Below are positions 19,840-28,573 of a DNA stretch of 64,000 nt, in pieces; the stretch's first letter is position 1, and each line of letters begins with the position of its first letter. The DNA is from a virus: positions 19,953 through 83,952 of IMG/VR virus record IMGVR_UViG_3300025869_000007; one strand, 5' to 3'. The notes under the pieces are model-generated. The model was not told the DNA's origin. It ran no database searches and saw only the letters and a list, made by a program, of their open reading frames with translations. Made by a program: the position numbers and the translations under genes.

Positions 19840-20705
19840 AGGGAGTACAATTTGATATGCATGGTGGACGAAGTGGGGATCAAGCTAGGACTCTCTATTC
19901 ATTATGGGCTTTTGCGGAAGAAGCAGGTGTGCATCCTGTGTGGAATGAGTTTTATTGGGATAAAATACATAGCAGATTCTTCAATGAAGAAGGATGCAAG
20001 AAACACATGAAGGCACCGAGTGAATTTGATAAACAAATTATTGTTGCAGACACAATTAAATGGAACGGATTACCTTATGCAGACTTTAAAGAAATTTGCA
20101 ATGCTATAGAAGACTCCGATGATGGCACTCTTTGCATAGTAAAAGGAACACCAAGGGTAGAGCCTTGGAAGTTAAATATGTGGCATCACGATAAACTCAT
20201 TAAATGGAAAGTTGAGAATAGACCAAAAGTAGAATACCAAAAATTATTTTACTATGGATTTGAGATAGAGAAAATTGATGAGGTCATTATTCAAGTAAGG
20301 CGAGGAGATAGATCAGATTATATGAGAGAGTGCGGATATACATATGATTACTATGTAAGTCTAATTGATTGGATAAAAAATAATATCTCTATGTCTTCGG
20401 GTGCAGAAATGAAGATAACAATAATATCCTCGGATGCAGGAAGGGCAGGAACAAGTAATGATCTCTTAAAACTAGGAGAGATAGATCGAGTTCGTGTAGA
20501 TATTGGGGACTATCACGACTTTGATAGGCAAGTCCTACAGATGCTTGGATGCTCTCATTTGTTTATAAATCATAGTGGATTTACGAAAGCGATTTACTAT
20601 GCAAAACAATTTGGTAATACATATATTAACGAATCAGTATTTGGCGGACAATACGACAAGATGAAATATTACGGACAGCCCGAAAATTTAAAATTCTATA
20701 GATGA
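19836..20705 (+). CDS. Fucosyltransferase-like glycosyltransferase (289 aa)
   Basis: TTG start overlapping the previous TGA. The N-terminal GGRSGDQ segment and the central QVRRGDRSD motif (about residue 150) are typical of GT-B fucosyltransferase relatives (NodZ, GT11, O-FucT type), where the Arg binds the GDP-sugar phosphate. A later NHSGFTKA segment fits the C-terminal nucleotide-binding half. It probably transfers a deoxyhexose from a GDP-sugar to a glycan made by its neighbours; donor and acceptor are inferred. Confidence 0.6.
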   Translation: MKGVQFDMHGGRSGDQARTLYSLWAFAEEAGVHPVWNEFYWDKIHSRFFNEEGCKKHMKAPSEFDKQIIVADTIKWNGLPYADFKEICNAIEDSDDGTLCIVKGTPRVEPWKLNMWHHDKLIKWKVENRPKVEYQKLFYYGFEIEKIDEVIIQVRRGDRSDYMRECGYTYDYYVSLIDWIKNNISMSSGAEMKITIISSDAGRAGTSNDLLKLGEIDRVRVDIGDYHDFDRQVLQMLGCSHLFINHSGFTKAIYYAKQFGNTYINESVFGGQYDKMKYYGQPENLKFYR

Positions 20706-21361
20706 AAGACACATATAAAATAAATAAATTAGAAGCACCGATTATTAATGAAGAATGGGATGGTTTTGTACGAGCATCACCTTATCCAAAGTATCAAACT
20801 TTGCGAACGCATCAGCCTGTCAATGCAGAAGGATTGCCATCTGAAGTAGTATTTTACTCCCAACTTGGGCAGGACAAGTTTGTGGTTGAGCATCTAAACG
20901 GAAAAAGAGATGGGGTATGGGTAGACATTGGTTGCAATCAATCGATTTCTCTATCAAACACATATTTCCTTGAGCGTAATTTAGGTTGGCGAGGGATATC
21001 CATAGATATGCTCGATTGGATTCCAAGGGATTGGCAAGGAGTAAGAAACAAAGATATGCTATACGCTCCCTGTGATGCATTAGAATTGAATTACGAAGAA
21101 GAGTTCAATAAGCAAGGTTTCCCCGAAGTAATCGACTACCTAACAATTGACATTGAGGAAGCAACTACTCCTGCTATGAAATTGATCCCTTGGGATAAGT
21201 ACAAGTTTCGAGTTATCACCATAGAGCATAACGCCTATACTGATAATGGTGAGCAGATGAACATACAAAGAGAATTCCTATCAGATAAAGGATACACTTT
21301 AGAGATTGCAGGAAACCTAGCAGGATGCGCACAGGATGACTTTTGGGTTTTAAATGATTAG
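20702..21361 (+). CDS. FkbM-family methyltransferase (219 aa)
   Basis: FYSQLGQDKFV near residue 50 followed by VWVDIGCNQ, the SAM-binding strand-loop, and GISIDML, the acidic ribose-binding position. This is the usual start of FkbM-type O-methyltransferases. LTIDIEEATTPAM is the later conserved strand. The likely role is O-methylation of a sugar hydroxyl in the glycan made by the locus. ATGA overlap with the upstream gene. Confidence 0.75.
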   Translation: MKDTYKINKLEAPIINEEWDGFVRASPYPKYQTLRTHQPVNAEGLPSEVVFYSQLGQDKFVVEHLNGKRDGVWVDIGCNQSISLSNTYFLERNLGWRGISIDMLDWIPRDWQGVRNKDMLYAPCDALELNYEEEFNKQGFPEVIDYLTIDIEEATTPAMKLIPWDKYKFRVITIEHNAYTDNGEQMNIQREFLSDKGYTLEIAGNLAGCAQDDFWVLND

Positions 21362-21938
21362 CTTTGAGAAAAAGTTTATACTCATTACTCCCGAAAAAAC
21401 AGGTTCGGTTTCCTTGGTTACTGCTCTTAGGAAATACATAGACTTTTCTAAAGTAACAGAGCAACGGAAAGATTGCTTTGATTTTGGTGATAGTTTTGGA
21501 ACTAAATATGCAAAGCATTTACCCCTGTCTCGTTATGAAAAATTATGGGATGATCAAGTATATGGATCACTAGATGAATACCATCTATGCGTGTCTATAC
21601 GAAACCCTTTTGACAGGGAGGTTTCTTGGTGGAAATGGACAAGGAGAAAGGCGAGTCAAGACCCTAAAGACTTTAAGCAGTTTGTATTAAATTTTAAAAC
21701 AACTCCTCTGCTAGATAAGATTGAATCTAAAAAATACAAAATAAAAAACTTTATAAGATTTGAAAACATAGAAAAAGACTTCAAGGCTTTCTGCGTAAAG
21801 GTAGGTATTGATGAAGAGCTTCCCCATAGAAACAAATCGTCACATATGCATTACACTAAATACTACGATGATGAAACTCGTCAAATCGTTGCGGAAAAAT
21901 ACGCAAAGGATATAGAATATTTTAATTATGAATACTAA
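21354..21938 (+). CDS. Sulfotransferase-like protein 2 (194 aa)
   Basis: Same architecture as the gene at 19180: an initial strand, TPEKTGSVS as the PAPS-binding loop, and SIRNPFDREVSWW as the 3'-phosphate site near residue 80. The C-terminal NKSSH segment also recurs in other family members here (NKSST in the 19180 protein). Overlaps both neighbours, so it is translationally coupled within the glycan operon. Confidence 0.75.
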   Translation: MISFEKKFILITPEKTGSVSLVTALRKYIDFSKVTEQRKDCFDFGDSFGTKYAKHLPLSRYEKLWDDQVYGSLDEYHLCVSIRNPFDREVSWWKWTRRKASQDPKDFKQFVLNFKTTPLLDKIESKKYKIKNFIRFENIEKDFKAFCVKVGIDEELPHRNKSSHMHYTKYYDDETRQIVAEKYAKDIEYFNYEY

Positions 21939-22536
21939 AGAAAGACTGCTAAATGAAAGAAGAATGAACCCGAACGGGAATGACATACCTAGTCATACCC
22001 AAGGGCTTTTTGATTTAATTGATTATATCGGTGGGATTAATGACAAAAAAATCTGTGAGGTAGGTTCTTTTAGGGGAGTTTCTTCTGAGGTATTTCTATC
22101 ACATCAGCCAAAAGAAGCTACCTTTGTGGATATTTGGGGAAAGGATGAAAGTTATCGTCAGTCAAATTGGGCGTTTGATAAAAAGAAAATTTATTGGGAT
22201 GAAATAAAAAAAGAATTTATTGAAAGAGTTGGAAGGTATAAGGACAAGACGATAATCAAAGTGTTTCACGACTACTCCGACAGAGCTTCTTTATCAGCAG
22301 ATGAAAGCTCATTAGATTTTGTTTACTTAGATGGAGATCACTCAAAGGATGCGGTGATAAAAGATATTGAGAATTGGCTTCCTAAGATCAAGCAGGGTGG
22401 GTTTCTTTGTGGGCATGATTATCATCCTCCCGTAGAAGATAGGGTAAAGGATGCATTAGATGAGTTCTTTGGAAGTGAATTTATAAAAGAAAACATCGCA
22501 ACATTCTCGGATCGTAGTTTTGCTATAAAAAAATGA
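21928..22536 (+). CDS. Class I SAM-dependent methyltransferase (202 aa)
   Basis: Contains KICEVGSFRGVSSE (SAM-binding motif I, about residues 40-53), an acidic motif (VDIWG) and LDFVYLDGDHS (about residues 128-138), the signature of the Methyltransf_24 and glycan or macrocin O-methyltransferase-like group. The substrate is not readable from the sequence. Location between a sulfotransferase and a glycosyltransferase supports sugar methylation. Confidence 0.7.
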   Translation: MNTKERLLNERRMNPNGNDIPSHTQGLFDLIDYIGGINDKKICEVGSFRGVSSEVFLSHQPKEATFVDIWGKDESYRQSNWAFDKKKIYWDEIKKEFIERVGRYKDKTIIKVFHDYSDRASLSADESSLDFVYLDGDHSKDAVIKDIENWLPKIKQGGFLCGHDYHPPVEDRVKDALDEFFGSEFIKENIATFSDRSFAIKK

Positions 22537-23225
22537 TTTATGTCCTAACAATACATTACAAGTCTAGCCAATGGATTCCTATTCAAACTAGCTATCTCAA
22601 GCAAAACTTAAAGCATTACCAAGTTTATAGCTACATTGATGGGATTGAGATTGATTTGGATGATATCAATTTTACATTTACAGGACAAAGCTCTATTGAA
22701 ATTGACGGAAGCAAAGGTCACGCAAAAAAACTTGATCAGCTTGTGTCAGAAATAAAAGATGCATCAGATGATGACATAATTTTATTTCTTGATGGTGATT
22801 CTTTTCCTATAGCACCCTTAAATAAATTCATAGAAAATTGGATTAGTAAATATGACTTTGTGTCGATTGTGAGAAAAGAAATGAATCACACTTTTCCGCA
22901 TCCATCTTTTGCATTTTGCAAATTTGGAACATGGAGAAACCAAGGCTTAACATGGAAAGTGAAATTTGACACAGGAGGAGTATTAAAGGATCAAGTTGAA
23001 GAAAAAAATCTTAAATGGAAAAAGCTCTACAGAACTAAATCTATGGGCATTCATCCTGTGATGTTTGGAGTATATGCAGACCTCGTATATCATCACACCG
23101 CAGGATTTCGATCCGCAGTCACTCGATGGGATAAGGATAATCAAAAATTCAATTCGCAGGAAAGAGAAAGAGAAGCTCTTACTATTCTAGAAAAAATAAA
23201 AAGTAAGAAAATTAAATTCGTGTGA
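22533..23225 (+). CDS. Putative GT-A glycosyltransferase (230 aa)
   Basis: Starts MIYVLTIHYKS, a GT-A-like first strand, and has IILFLDGDSFP near residue 85 with the DGD metal-binding motif expected for a nucleotide-sugar transferase. C-terminal half has conserved-looking His residues (YHHTAGF) that may close the active site. It overlaps the upstream stop as ATGA and the next start as GTGA. Sugar specificity unknown. Confidence 0.65.
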   Translation: MIYVLTIHYKSSQWIPIQTSYLKQNLKHYQVYSYIDGIEIDLDDINFTFTGQSSIEIDGSKGHAKKLDQLVSEIKDASDDDIILFLDGDSFPIAPLNKFIENWISKYDFVSIVRKEMNHTFPHPSFAFCKFGTWRNQGLTWKVKFDTGGVLKDQVEEKNLKWKKLYRTKSMGIHPVMFGVYADLVYHHTAGFRSAVTRWDKDNQKFNSQEREREALTILEKIKSKKIKFV

Positions 23226-23962
23226 AAACATTTACAATTGGCAGGAGTGGGCTATGTGCAGAATTGCAAAACTTGATTGGATTTTATTACAAATATATTC
23301 ATGGCACAGAAAACAAAATTCATGTAGAGTCTGCCTCTCCATATTTTAGAAAGTTCTGCATTTCATCTCTATTTCAATTTCCAAATAATTTTACATTCGG
23401 AAGAAGGGATTTGGTTAAACACAAACGAGAGAAGCTTTATCATAAATATTTTCCTTTCGGATTTACTTTTGACTACACAGAGAATTTTAAATCTGAAATT
23501 GACAATATAATAAATGAGCTAATCCTTCCTGATTCCTATGTATGCGCTCATATAAGGAGAGGGGATAAAGTAGGAGAAAAGGAGTGCAGACAGGCAAGCA
23601 CTACAGGAGTAATTGAGGGAAAGCGATTCGAGTCCTCGGATTATATTCATTACTGCCCCACCAATATAGATACAATCTTCCTTATGACAGATGACTACAA
23701 AAGCATAAAGGAAGCTAAAGAGTTTATTGATAGGCAAAAATTATCTTTAAAAGTTTTGCACTTAACAAAGGAATCGCAGGATGGACACTCAGAAAAAGAG
23801 AACAATAAAAAAATATACCTAAAACAAGAACTTTTACAGTTCTTTGCGGAAATAGAAATTGCAAAAAAATCTTCCACATTTATAGGCACTAGATCAAGTA
23901 ATGTTTACAGGTATATTAAGAAATCCTACAAACCAAATTGCAACTTTGTTCAATTAGATTGA
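23222..23962 (+). CDS. Fucosyltransferase-like glycosyltransferase 2 (246 aa)
   Basis: GTG start. The central motif CAHIRRGDKV (about residue 105) is the GDP-fucose-type phosphate-binding loop of O-FucT and alpha-1,6-fucosyltransferase relatives. A later segment, TFIGTRSSNVYRY, corresponds to the second conserved nucleotide-binding motif. Like the gene at 19836, it probably uses a GDP-sugar. Two such enzymes in one locus suggest a branched or repeated deoxysugar decoration. Confidence 0.65.
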   Translation: MKTFTIGRSGLCAELQNLIGFYYKYIHGTENKIHVESASPYFRKFCISSLFQFPNNFTFGRRDLVKHKREKLYHKYFPFGFTFDYTENFKSEIDNIINELILPDSYVCAHIRRGDKVGEKECRQASTTGVIEGKRFESSDYIHYCPTNIDTIFLMTDDYKSIKEAKEFIDRQKLSLKVLHLTKESQDGHSEKENNKKIYLKQELLQFFAEIEIAKKSSTFIGTRSSNVYRYIKKSYKPNCNFVQLD

Positions 23963-23966
23963 GGCT

Positions 23967-24620
23967 ATGATAATATCAGATAAATATAAATTTCTAGTGT
24001 TCCATAATCCTAAATGTGGGGGTTCAACGATGGCAACTTGGTCAAGGTCTCACTACGACAAAGAGCCACCATATCGTCAGAATATACATCCCCAAGAATG
24101 CACTATGGAATCTTTTAGGAAGCAAGGTGACGGCATCGATACGAGAGATTACGGGCATGGAGGCACAGGTGCATTCGTCAGATTATATGGGAGAGAAAAA
24201 TTCGATGAGTATAAAAAATACATAGTCGTTAGAAACCCAATAGATCAATGTAAATCTTTGCTCAATCAGTTTGTTAAACACAATGAAAGATTCGGAGAAA
24301 AACCTAACCAATGGGGATCATTAGAGTGTAACGAGCAAGGTGTGCGAAAGGCATTGTTATGGGTTGAGGCAAGACTAAAGGACTTCTTTATTTTAGAGAA
24401 GCAAAAGGGAGTCATGTTTGATGAAGTTGTAAGGTTGGGTGACCTTACTAAGTGGTTCAAAAATTTGTATGAGTCTAATGGCGAAAAAATTAAATGGACT
24501 TTGTCGCATAAAGGAAACACAAGAGTTGATGTAGAAACACCCAATTTGACAGACGAGGATTTAGATTACATTCAGAACGCAGAATATATGAAGTATGTAA
24601 GGGAGACTTATTGTGGATAA
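23967..24620 (+). CDS. Sulfotransferase-like protein 3 (217 aa)
   Basis: HNPKCGGSTMATW near residue 13 is the PAPS-binding loop and VVRNPIDQCKSLL near residue 88 the 3'-phosphate-binding motif. The KCGG variant resembles carbohydrate sulfotransferases of the Sulfotransfer_2 type. It overlaps the next gene by eight bases. Acceptor unknown. Confidence 0.75.
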   Translation: MIISDKYKFLVFHNPKCGGSTMATWSRSHYDKEPPYRQNIHPQECTMESFRKQGDGIDTRDYGHGGTGAFVRLYGREKFDEYKKYIVVRNPIDQCKSLLNQFVKHNERFGEKPNQWGSLECNEQGVRKALLWVEARLKDFFILEKQKGVMFDEVVRLGDLTKWFKNLYESNGEKIKWTLSHKGNTRVDVETPNLTDEDLDYIQNAEYMKYVRETYCG

Positions 24621-25242
24621 AAGAATACCTAGTGGGGATGGAGTTGATCTATTGTTTATTGGGTCAAGTCGATTTGCATTCGTCAGTCAGTATATAAAAT
24701 ATCGTCACGGAATTATTATAGAAGCTATTCCCGAAGAGTTTGAATACATGGAAGCCAATGTAAAAAATTGCAATGCAATGCATAAAACTAATTTCATTCC
24801 TTTGAATGAGTTGATTACAGACAAGGCAGGACAAAGTTATCAGTTTAATATAATTTTAAATAAAAAAGACTCACACGCAGGATCATCTTCTATCTATGAG
24901 CTTCAAGCGTGGAAATATATGCTTGAAAAGACTAACTCTATAGATTTGACGTCTACTACAATTGAAAAAATATTAGATACTTCCAAATGGCAGGACAGGT
25001 TACTTGATGTAGTATTGGATGTCCAAGGTGCGGAACTACTTGCCTTGAAAGGCTTTGGCGAATACATAAATAATGTTAAAAGGCTAGTAGTAGAAGCTTC
25101 GGTAAAAGAATTTTATAAAGGTGGGTGCTTGGCAAATGAATTAAATGCTTTCTTGTTAAACAACAACTTTTCTAAAGTACACGAAGATAAATATTTTAAG
25201 AAGAATGGACACGGAGATATTTGCTATATAAACAATGAATGA
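24613..25242 (+). CDS. FkbM-like methyltransferase 2 (209 aa)
   Basis: GTG start. LLFIGSSRFAF stands in place of a canonical Gly-rich SAM loop, followed by GIIIEAIPEEFEYMEANV, the acidic strand typical of FkbM proteins, and the hallmark VVLDVQGAELLALKGF (about residues 135-150). The first Gly motif is weaker than usual, so activity is uncertain, but the family assignment is good. Likely sugar O-methylation. Confidence 0.7.
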   Translation: MDKRIPSGDGVDLLFIGSSRFAFVSQYIKYRHGIIIEAIPEEFEYMEANVKNCNAMHKTNFIPLNELITDKAGQSYQFNIILNKKDSHAGSSSIYELQAWKYMLEKTNSIDLTSTTIEKILDTSKWQDRLLDVVLDVQGAELLALKGFGEYINNVKRLVVEASVKEFYKGGCLANELNAFLLNNNFSKVHEDKYFKKNGHGDICYINNE

Positions 25243-25495
25243 ACGAGGAAAAGAAAATCGAAGTTACGCAGGAAACGTCAAGAAGACGGGTGTTAGGACG
25301 AAGAAGATCAATGAAAAGCTATCAGAGATGGTAGATAATATGACTCACCCACATACTTGTGCAGAGATTGCTGAATATTGCGTAATGTCAAAACAGGCAG
25401 TATATCAAATAGAGAAAAAAGCAATGAGGAAGATAGCTAATAAATATCCCGAACTAAAAAAGGAATTAGAAACACTCGCAATTCTTTCAGTTTGA
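25235..25495 (+). CDS. Sigma-70 region 4-like helix-turn-helix protein (86 aa)
   Basis: Residues about 40-72 read like sigma region 4.2: a helix AEIAEY, a turn, then SKQAVYQIEKKAMRKI, the pattern of the -35-recognition helix in primary sigma factors. There is no region 2, so it cannot melt promoters alone. It may act as a split or accessory sigma-like transcription factor, or as a small DNA-binding regulator. It overlaps the upstream methyltransferase, so it is expressed with the decoration genes. Confidence 0.6.
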   Translation: MNERGKENRSYAGNVKKTGVRTKKINEKLSEMVDNMTHPHTCAEIAEYCVMSKQAVYQIEKKAMRKIANKYPELKKELETLAILSV

Positions 25496-25528
25496 TGCTT
25501 ATTGACATCATGCATTAGTAAAGAGGTA

Positions 25529-26122
25529 ATGCCATTAAAAGATAATATATTATTTCTTCATATACCAAGGACAGGAGGCACGTCCATAACGAAAGCTATG
25601 GGCATAAAAAAACTAAGGAAGAGCCAAGAGGAATACCTGTACTGTCCACACAAAGGGTATCAACACTACACAGGGTTGCAGATTGAAGGACTAGGGCAAG
25701 AGTGGGATAAATCATTTTCTGTAGTAAGAGATCCCGTCATGAGGCTACAGTCAGAGTGGTTCTTGGGTTATGACAATTGGAGGAGCATAGCGTTACAAAG
25801 AAATACTACAATGCATGAAATTTTTTGGCAGATATGTAAAAGAAATAAAAACACAAAGGGACACTACTGTCATTTTGCTTCATATTCTTTTATGTATAAG
25901 GGCATAGATGATTTAAGGCTACTAGATTTTCACAACCTACAAAACGATTGGGAAGCGATGGTGGATGAGTGGAGCTTGCCGTTTGATAGACAGCTTGAGA
26001 GAAAAAGCATATCTAGATCAAGAGGCAGAGAAAAAATGCCATACTCGCTAAAGCAAGACCTTGCACAGTTATACAAAGAAGATTATAAGCTACTTCGTGA
26101 GAAGGGTATGGCATGGGCATAG
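25529..26122 (+). CDS. Sulfotransferase-like protein 4 (197 aa)
   Basis: The frame is open from 25502, but the ATG at 25529 has an AGAGG upstream and begins with the usual first strand. HIPRTGGTSITKAM is the PAPS-binding loop (about residue 12) and VVRDPVMRLQSEW the 3'-phosphate motif (about residue 65). It closes the glycan locus, separated from the next gene by a promoter. Confidence 0.7.
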   Translation: MPLKDNILFLHIPRTGGTSITKAMGIKKLRKSQEEYLYCPHKGYQHYTGLQIEGLGQEWDKSFSVVRDPVMRLQSEWFLGYDNWRSIALQRNTTMHEIFWQICKRNKNTKGHYCHFASYSFMYKGIDDLRLLDFHNLQNDWEAMVDEWSLPFDRQLERKSISRSRGREKMPYSLKQDLAQLYKEDYKLLREKGMAWA

Positions 26123-26129
26123 TCAGCCG

Positions 26130-26164
26130 TTGACCTAGCAAGGTATTGTGATATAATATATTAT
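26130..26164 (+). promoter_or_regulatory. Promoter predicted to give a leaderless mRNA
   Basis: TTGACC at 26130-26135, 16 bases, then a perfect TATAAT at 26152-26157; the ATG of the lipoprotein gene at 26165 sits at the expected +1. Confidence 0.7.
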
Positions 26165-26641
26165 ATGAAGTGGTGGTGGTTAAGTGTGTTAATCTTACTA
26201 ACAAGCTGTAAGATGTCATCTTTTTATGCTCCTGCGGGGGCTACAGGTGGAGCAGTTGTGGGAAGCTTAGGCGGTCCTGCAATGGCAGGAGGAGGTGCAA
26301 TTATTGGTTATGGCGTAGGCAAAGGCGCACAGTTGTTAGATGAAAATAAAGAACTTCAAGAGACTGTTGAACTACTTTCTACAGGAGATGTAGAGACTAT
26401 AGCAAAGAATGCTTTAGAAAAAGGTATGGAGTCGCAAGAGGGTAAGTTTCAAGAGTTTATAGGAAAAGTTGAGAAATGGCTAATAGTCGCCGCAATTGCA
26501 TTAGTGTTATATTTATTCATTCCTATACTTGTAGCGCGTAAGACTGCTACGTCATGCTCAAAGAGTAACAGGGAACACTTAGAGAAGTTAACCTCTGAGA
26601 CACGCCCACCCTTCCCAATTAAACCTTCAGAGCGAAAATGA
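26165..26641 (+). CDS. Lipoprotein/membrane protein with glycine-zipper (158 aa)
   Basis: Signal-like N-terminus ending in LLTSC, a lipobox with Cys15. A glycine-rich, zipper-like hydrophobic stretch follows (about residues 22-58), then an acidic helical segment and a transmembrane helix near residues 108-124. The tail is cationic. Could be a membrane-perturbing or superinfection-related protein, or a spanin-like lysis component; none is proven. First gene after a strong promoter, with the start codon at the predicted +1. Confidence 0.65.
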   Translation: MKWWWLSVLILLTSCKMSSFYAPAGATGGAVVGSLGGPAMAGGGAIIGYGVGKGAQLLDENKELQETVELLSTGDVETIAKNALEKGMESQEGKFQEFIGKVEKWLIVAAIALVLYLFIPILVARKTATSCSKSNREHLEKLTSETRPPFPIKPSERK

Positions 26642-26754
26642 AAAACTTATTATTATTAAAATCTTATTACTCAAAGCTTTCTAATAAAGGAAAGATTATA
26701 TTTATTATAGCAGGGCTAGTTGTAGCCATAGGCGTTATAGAGCTTCTAAAATAA
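26638..26754 (+). CDS. Small single-pass membrane protein (38 aa)
   Basis: ATGA overlap with the lipoprotein gene upstream and TAATG overlap with the next gene. A cationic start (K and Y residues) precedes a hydrophobic helix from about residue 20 to 36. Coupling on both sides argues that it is translated. Possibly a holin or lysis-type peptide working with the lipoprotein; inferred only from topology. Confidence 0.55.
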   Translation: MKNLLLLKSYYSKLSNKGKIIFIIAGLVVAIGVIELLK

Positions 26755-26936
26755 TGGAAAAAGCGAGAGCAGTTAAAAAAGCTAATGATGCTAAAAGGCT
26801 AAAGGAATCGCTAAAACAAATAAAAAAAGTAAACAGTATTCTTGAAAAGAAAAACTTTTCAATTACTGATGCTTGCAGGAAAGTTGGCATATCTGTAGAT
26901 AAATACTACAGAATTAAAAAAACTTTAAAGTCTTGA
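26754..26936 (+). CDS. Small helix-turn-helix protein (60 aa)
   Basis: Very Lys-rich N-terminal helix followed by SITDACRKVGISVDKYYRIKK, a compact HTH of the type found in small phage regulators and transposase or terminase-like DNA-binding domains. Probably DNA-binding. Its end runs into the promoter of the cyclotransferase gene. Confidence 0.5.
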   Translation: MEKARAVKKANDAKRLKESLKQIKKVNSILEKKNFSITDACRKVGISVDKYYRIKKTLKS

Positions 26937-26969
26937 CAAATAAGTTAGTCATGTTGATATATTTACAGC
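26933..26969 (+). promoter_or_regulatory. Early-type promoter, leaderless
   Basis: TTGACA at 26933-26938 overlapping the end of the HTH gene, TATATT at 26958-26963, ATG at 26970 (37 bases after the first base of the -35 box). Confidence 0.7.
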
Positions 26970-27437
26970 ATGACAATAATACCAACAACAAACGAAATCT
27001 TAAACAAGCTTGGAGGAGGAATACCTTTGTTTGTTTATGGGACACTTAAACGCACCTTTCACAATCATAGGTTTTTAGAAAACGAAACCTTTATTTCGGA
27101 AGGAAAAACAGAAACGCCATTTTTATTATATAAGCATTGGGGCTTACCATATGTTTCTAATCGTGATGGATGGGAAACTCATGGACATCAAATAAAAGGC
27201 GAAGTGTACTCAGTGCGAGACATCAATGCCATAGATAGATTAGAGGGAGCGCCACACCACTACCATGCCCATCAAGAGATAATAGACATGGGAGGAATGC
27301 AATTGCCATGCAGAATTTATTTAGACTCAAGTAAGAGACATGAAATGCAATTAGACGATTGTATATTTACAGATGAGTGGACTCACGAATTTTCAGAATC
27401 TATAGAAAACGATATAAACTACATAAATATAGGATAA
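26970..27437 (+). CDS. Gamma-glutamylcyclotransferase-like protein (155 aa)
   Basis: LFVYGTLKR near residue 20 is the family's YGTL substrate-binding loop, and GEVYSV plus IDRLEG (about residues 72-90, containing the catalytic-type Glu) complete the GGCT/AIG2 fold. Members cleave gamma-glutamyl amines to 5-oxoproline. This family is known to occur with amidoligases and class II glutaminases, both encoded at 41614 and 42710, so it may remove or trim an amide-linked modification. Leaderless start predicted. Confidence 0.75.
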   Translation: MTIIPTTNEILNKLGGGIPLFVYGTLKRTFHNHRFLENETFISEGKTETPFLLYKHWGLPYVSNRDGWETHGHQIKGEVYSVRDINAIDRLEGAPHHYHAHQEIIDMGGMQLPCRIYLDSSKRHEMQLDDCIFTDEWTHEFSESIENDINYINIG

Positions 27438-27440
27438 ACA

Positions 27441-27614
27441 ATGGGCAGACATAAACTACCAAATGACTTAAAAAAGAAGCGCCATACATTTCGATTATCG
27501 AAAGAGTGCAAAGAAAAGCTTAAAGAGGAAGCAGATAAGCTAGGGATACCTATGTCTAGGTTACTAGAGAATAAAATTATGCAAGGCAGTCAAATACTAG
27601 AAAAAATTAAATGA
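27441..27614 (+). CDS. Small ribbon-helix-helix-like protein (57 aa)
   Basis: ATG at 27441, stop overlapping the next ATG. Cationic start, then HTFRLSKECKEKLKEEADKLGIPMSRLLE, with the strand-helix-helix pattern of CopG/Arc-type DNA-binding proteins. Likely a small transcriptional regulator. Confidence 0.55.
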   Translation: MGRHKLPNDLKKKRHTFRLSKECKEKLKEEADKLGIPMSRLLENKIMQGSQILEKIK

Positions 27615-28573
27615 TTGATATTGAAAAGATTATTGGCGATCAGTTAATCAAGGAGAACGAAAGCCACAACAGGGAAAGGCAAGTAGGCGAGTATTACTGC
27701 ACAGACCTTGGTAATTGCATTCGTAAAACTTGGTACAAGTATCAAGGCATAGAACTAGAGGAAGCAGACAGGGAAGAAGAGGTCAGGATGCTTAAAGTGT
27801 TTGAGCGTGGAAATCTATTGCACGAATGGATTACTGACAGGCTCAGAATGCACGTAGATCAAATAGGTGGAACTCTTAGGGATGAGGTTTCAATAGTAAT
27901 GCCTGACCTTAGGGAAGACTTTGTTATTAGGGGAAGGATAGACAACCTAATAACAACAGACGATGGTTATGAGATTATTGAGGTAAAGACAACAGCAAGG
28001 ATACCTAGCCCAAGGGGAAGAAAGACAATGCCTATGCCACACCATGTAGCACAAGTAATGCCTTACTTAATGTTTTCACCAAGTGCTAAGGCAGGAATAT
28101 TATACCTAGAACCAAACACATTGAAGACAGCATTCTTTGAAGTTAAAAGAGATAAATTTGCACTACAGGACTTGTGGAGGAAAGCTAATGATCTTCATCA
28201 AGCGCTATTAAATAATATACTTCCTGATGCAGAGGCTAAGCTAAAAAAGGACGAGGAATGGCAATGCAAGTACTGTGAGTTCTCAGGACTATGCGACAAG
28301 CAAGAAATAAAAAGCACGCCACAAGATTGGGTAAGTGTTGCTCCTGTAAACCCTACAGAAGAAGAAATGTCGATTATTAATGGATGTGAGGTAAATGAGG
28401 ATAATGTAGAAGACAAAGCATTGGAGTACTTTGCACAAGAGGTAGAGCAAATAGATAAAGATTTAGCCACAGCAATTAATGCGGATGAGGTGAAGGAAGA
28501 AACAGCAGAAGAGAAATGGCAAAAACTTAAACAAAGAATGCAAGAAGCAGAGGAGGATCAAGAACATGAGTGA
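27611..28573 (+). CDS. Cas4/RecB-like PD-(D/E)XK nuclease with probable Fe-S cluster (320 aa)
   Basis: RGNLLHEW (about residues 76-83), an Asp in GRIDNLIT (about residue 118) and EIIEVKTTA (about residues 130-138) form the RecB-type nuclease core. Cysteines in GNCIRK (about residue 37) and CKYCEFSGLC (about residues 218-227) match the four-Cys Fe-S site of Cas4/AddB-like enzymes. The acidic C-terminal 90 residues are additional. Probably a 5'-3' DNA exonuclease in phage recombination or host DNA degradation. No cas1 or cas2 nearby. Confidence 0.75.
   Translation: MIDIEKIIGDQLIKENESHNRERQVGEYYCTDLGNCIRKTWYKYQGIELEEADREEEVRMLKVFERGNLLHEWITDRLRMHVDQIGGTLRDEVSIVMPDLREDFVIRGRIDNLITTDDGYEIIEVKTTARIPSPRGRKTMPMPHHVAQVMPYLMFSPSAKAGILYLEPNTLKTAFFEVKRDKFALQDLWRKANDLHQALLNNILPDAEAKLKKDEEWQCKYCEFSGLCDKQEIKSTPQDWVSVAPVNPTEEEMSIINGCEVNEDNVEDKALEYFAQEVEQIDKDLATAINADEVKEETAEEKWQKLKQRMQEAEEDQEHE

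Noticed and set aside
25502-25528. TTGACA at 25502 as a promoter for the fourth sulfotransferase
   Set aside because: The ATG at 25529 would lie upstream of the predicted transcription start, and the -10 is poor; the distance does not fit the family.
27611-28573. CRISPR-associated context for the Cas4-like nuclease
   Set aside because: No repeats with spacers and no other cas-type genes in the window.
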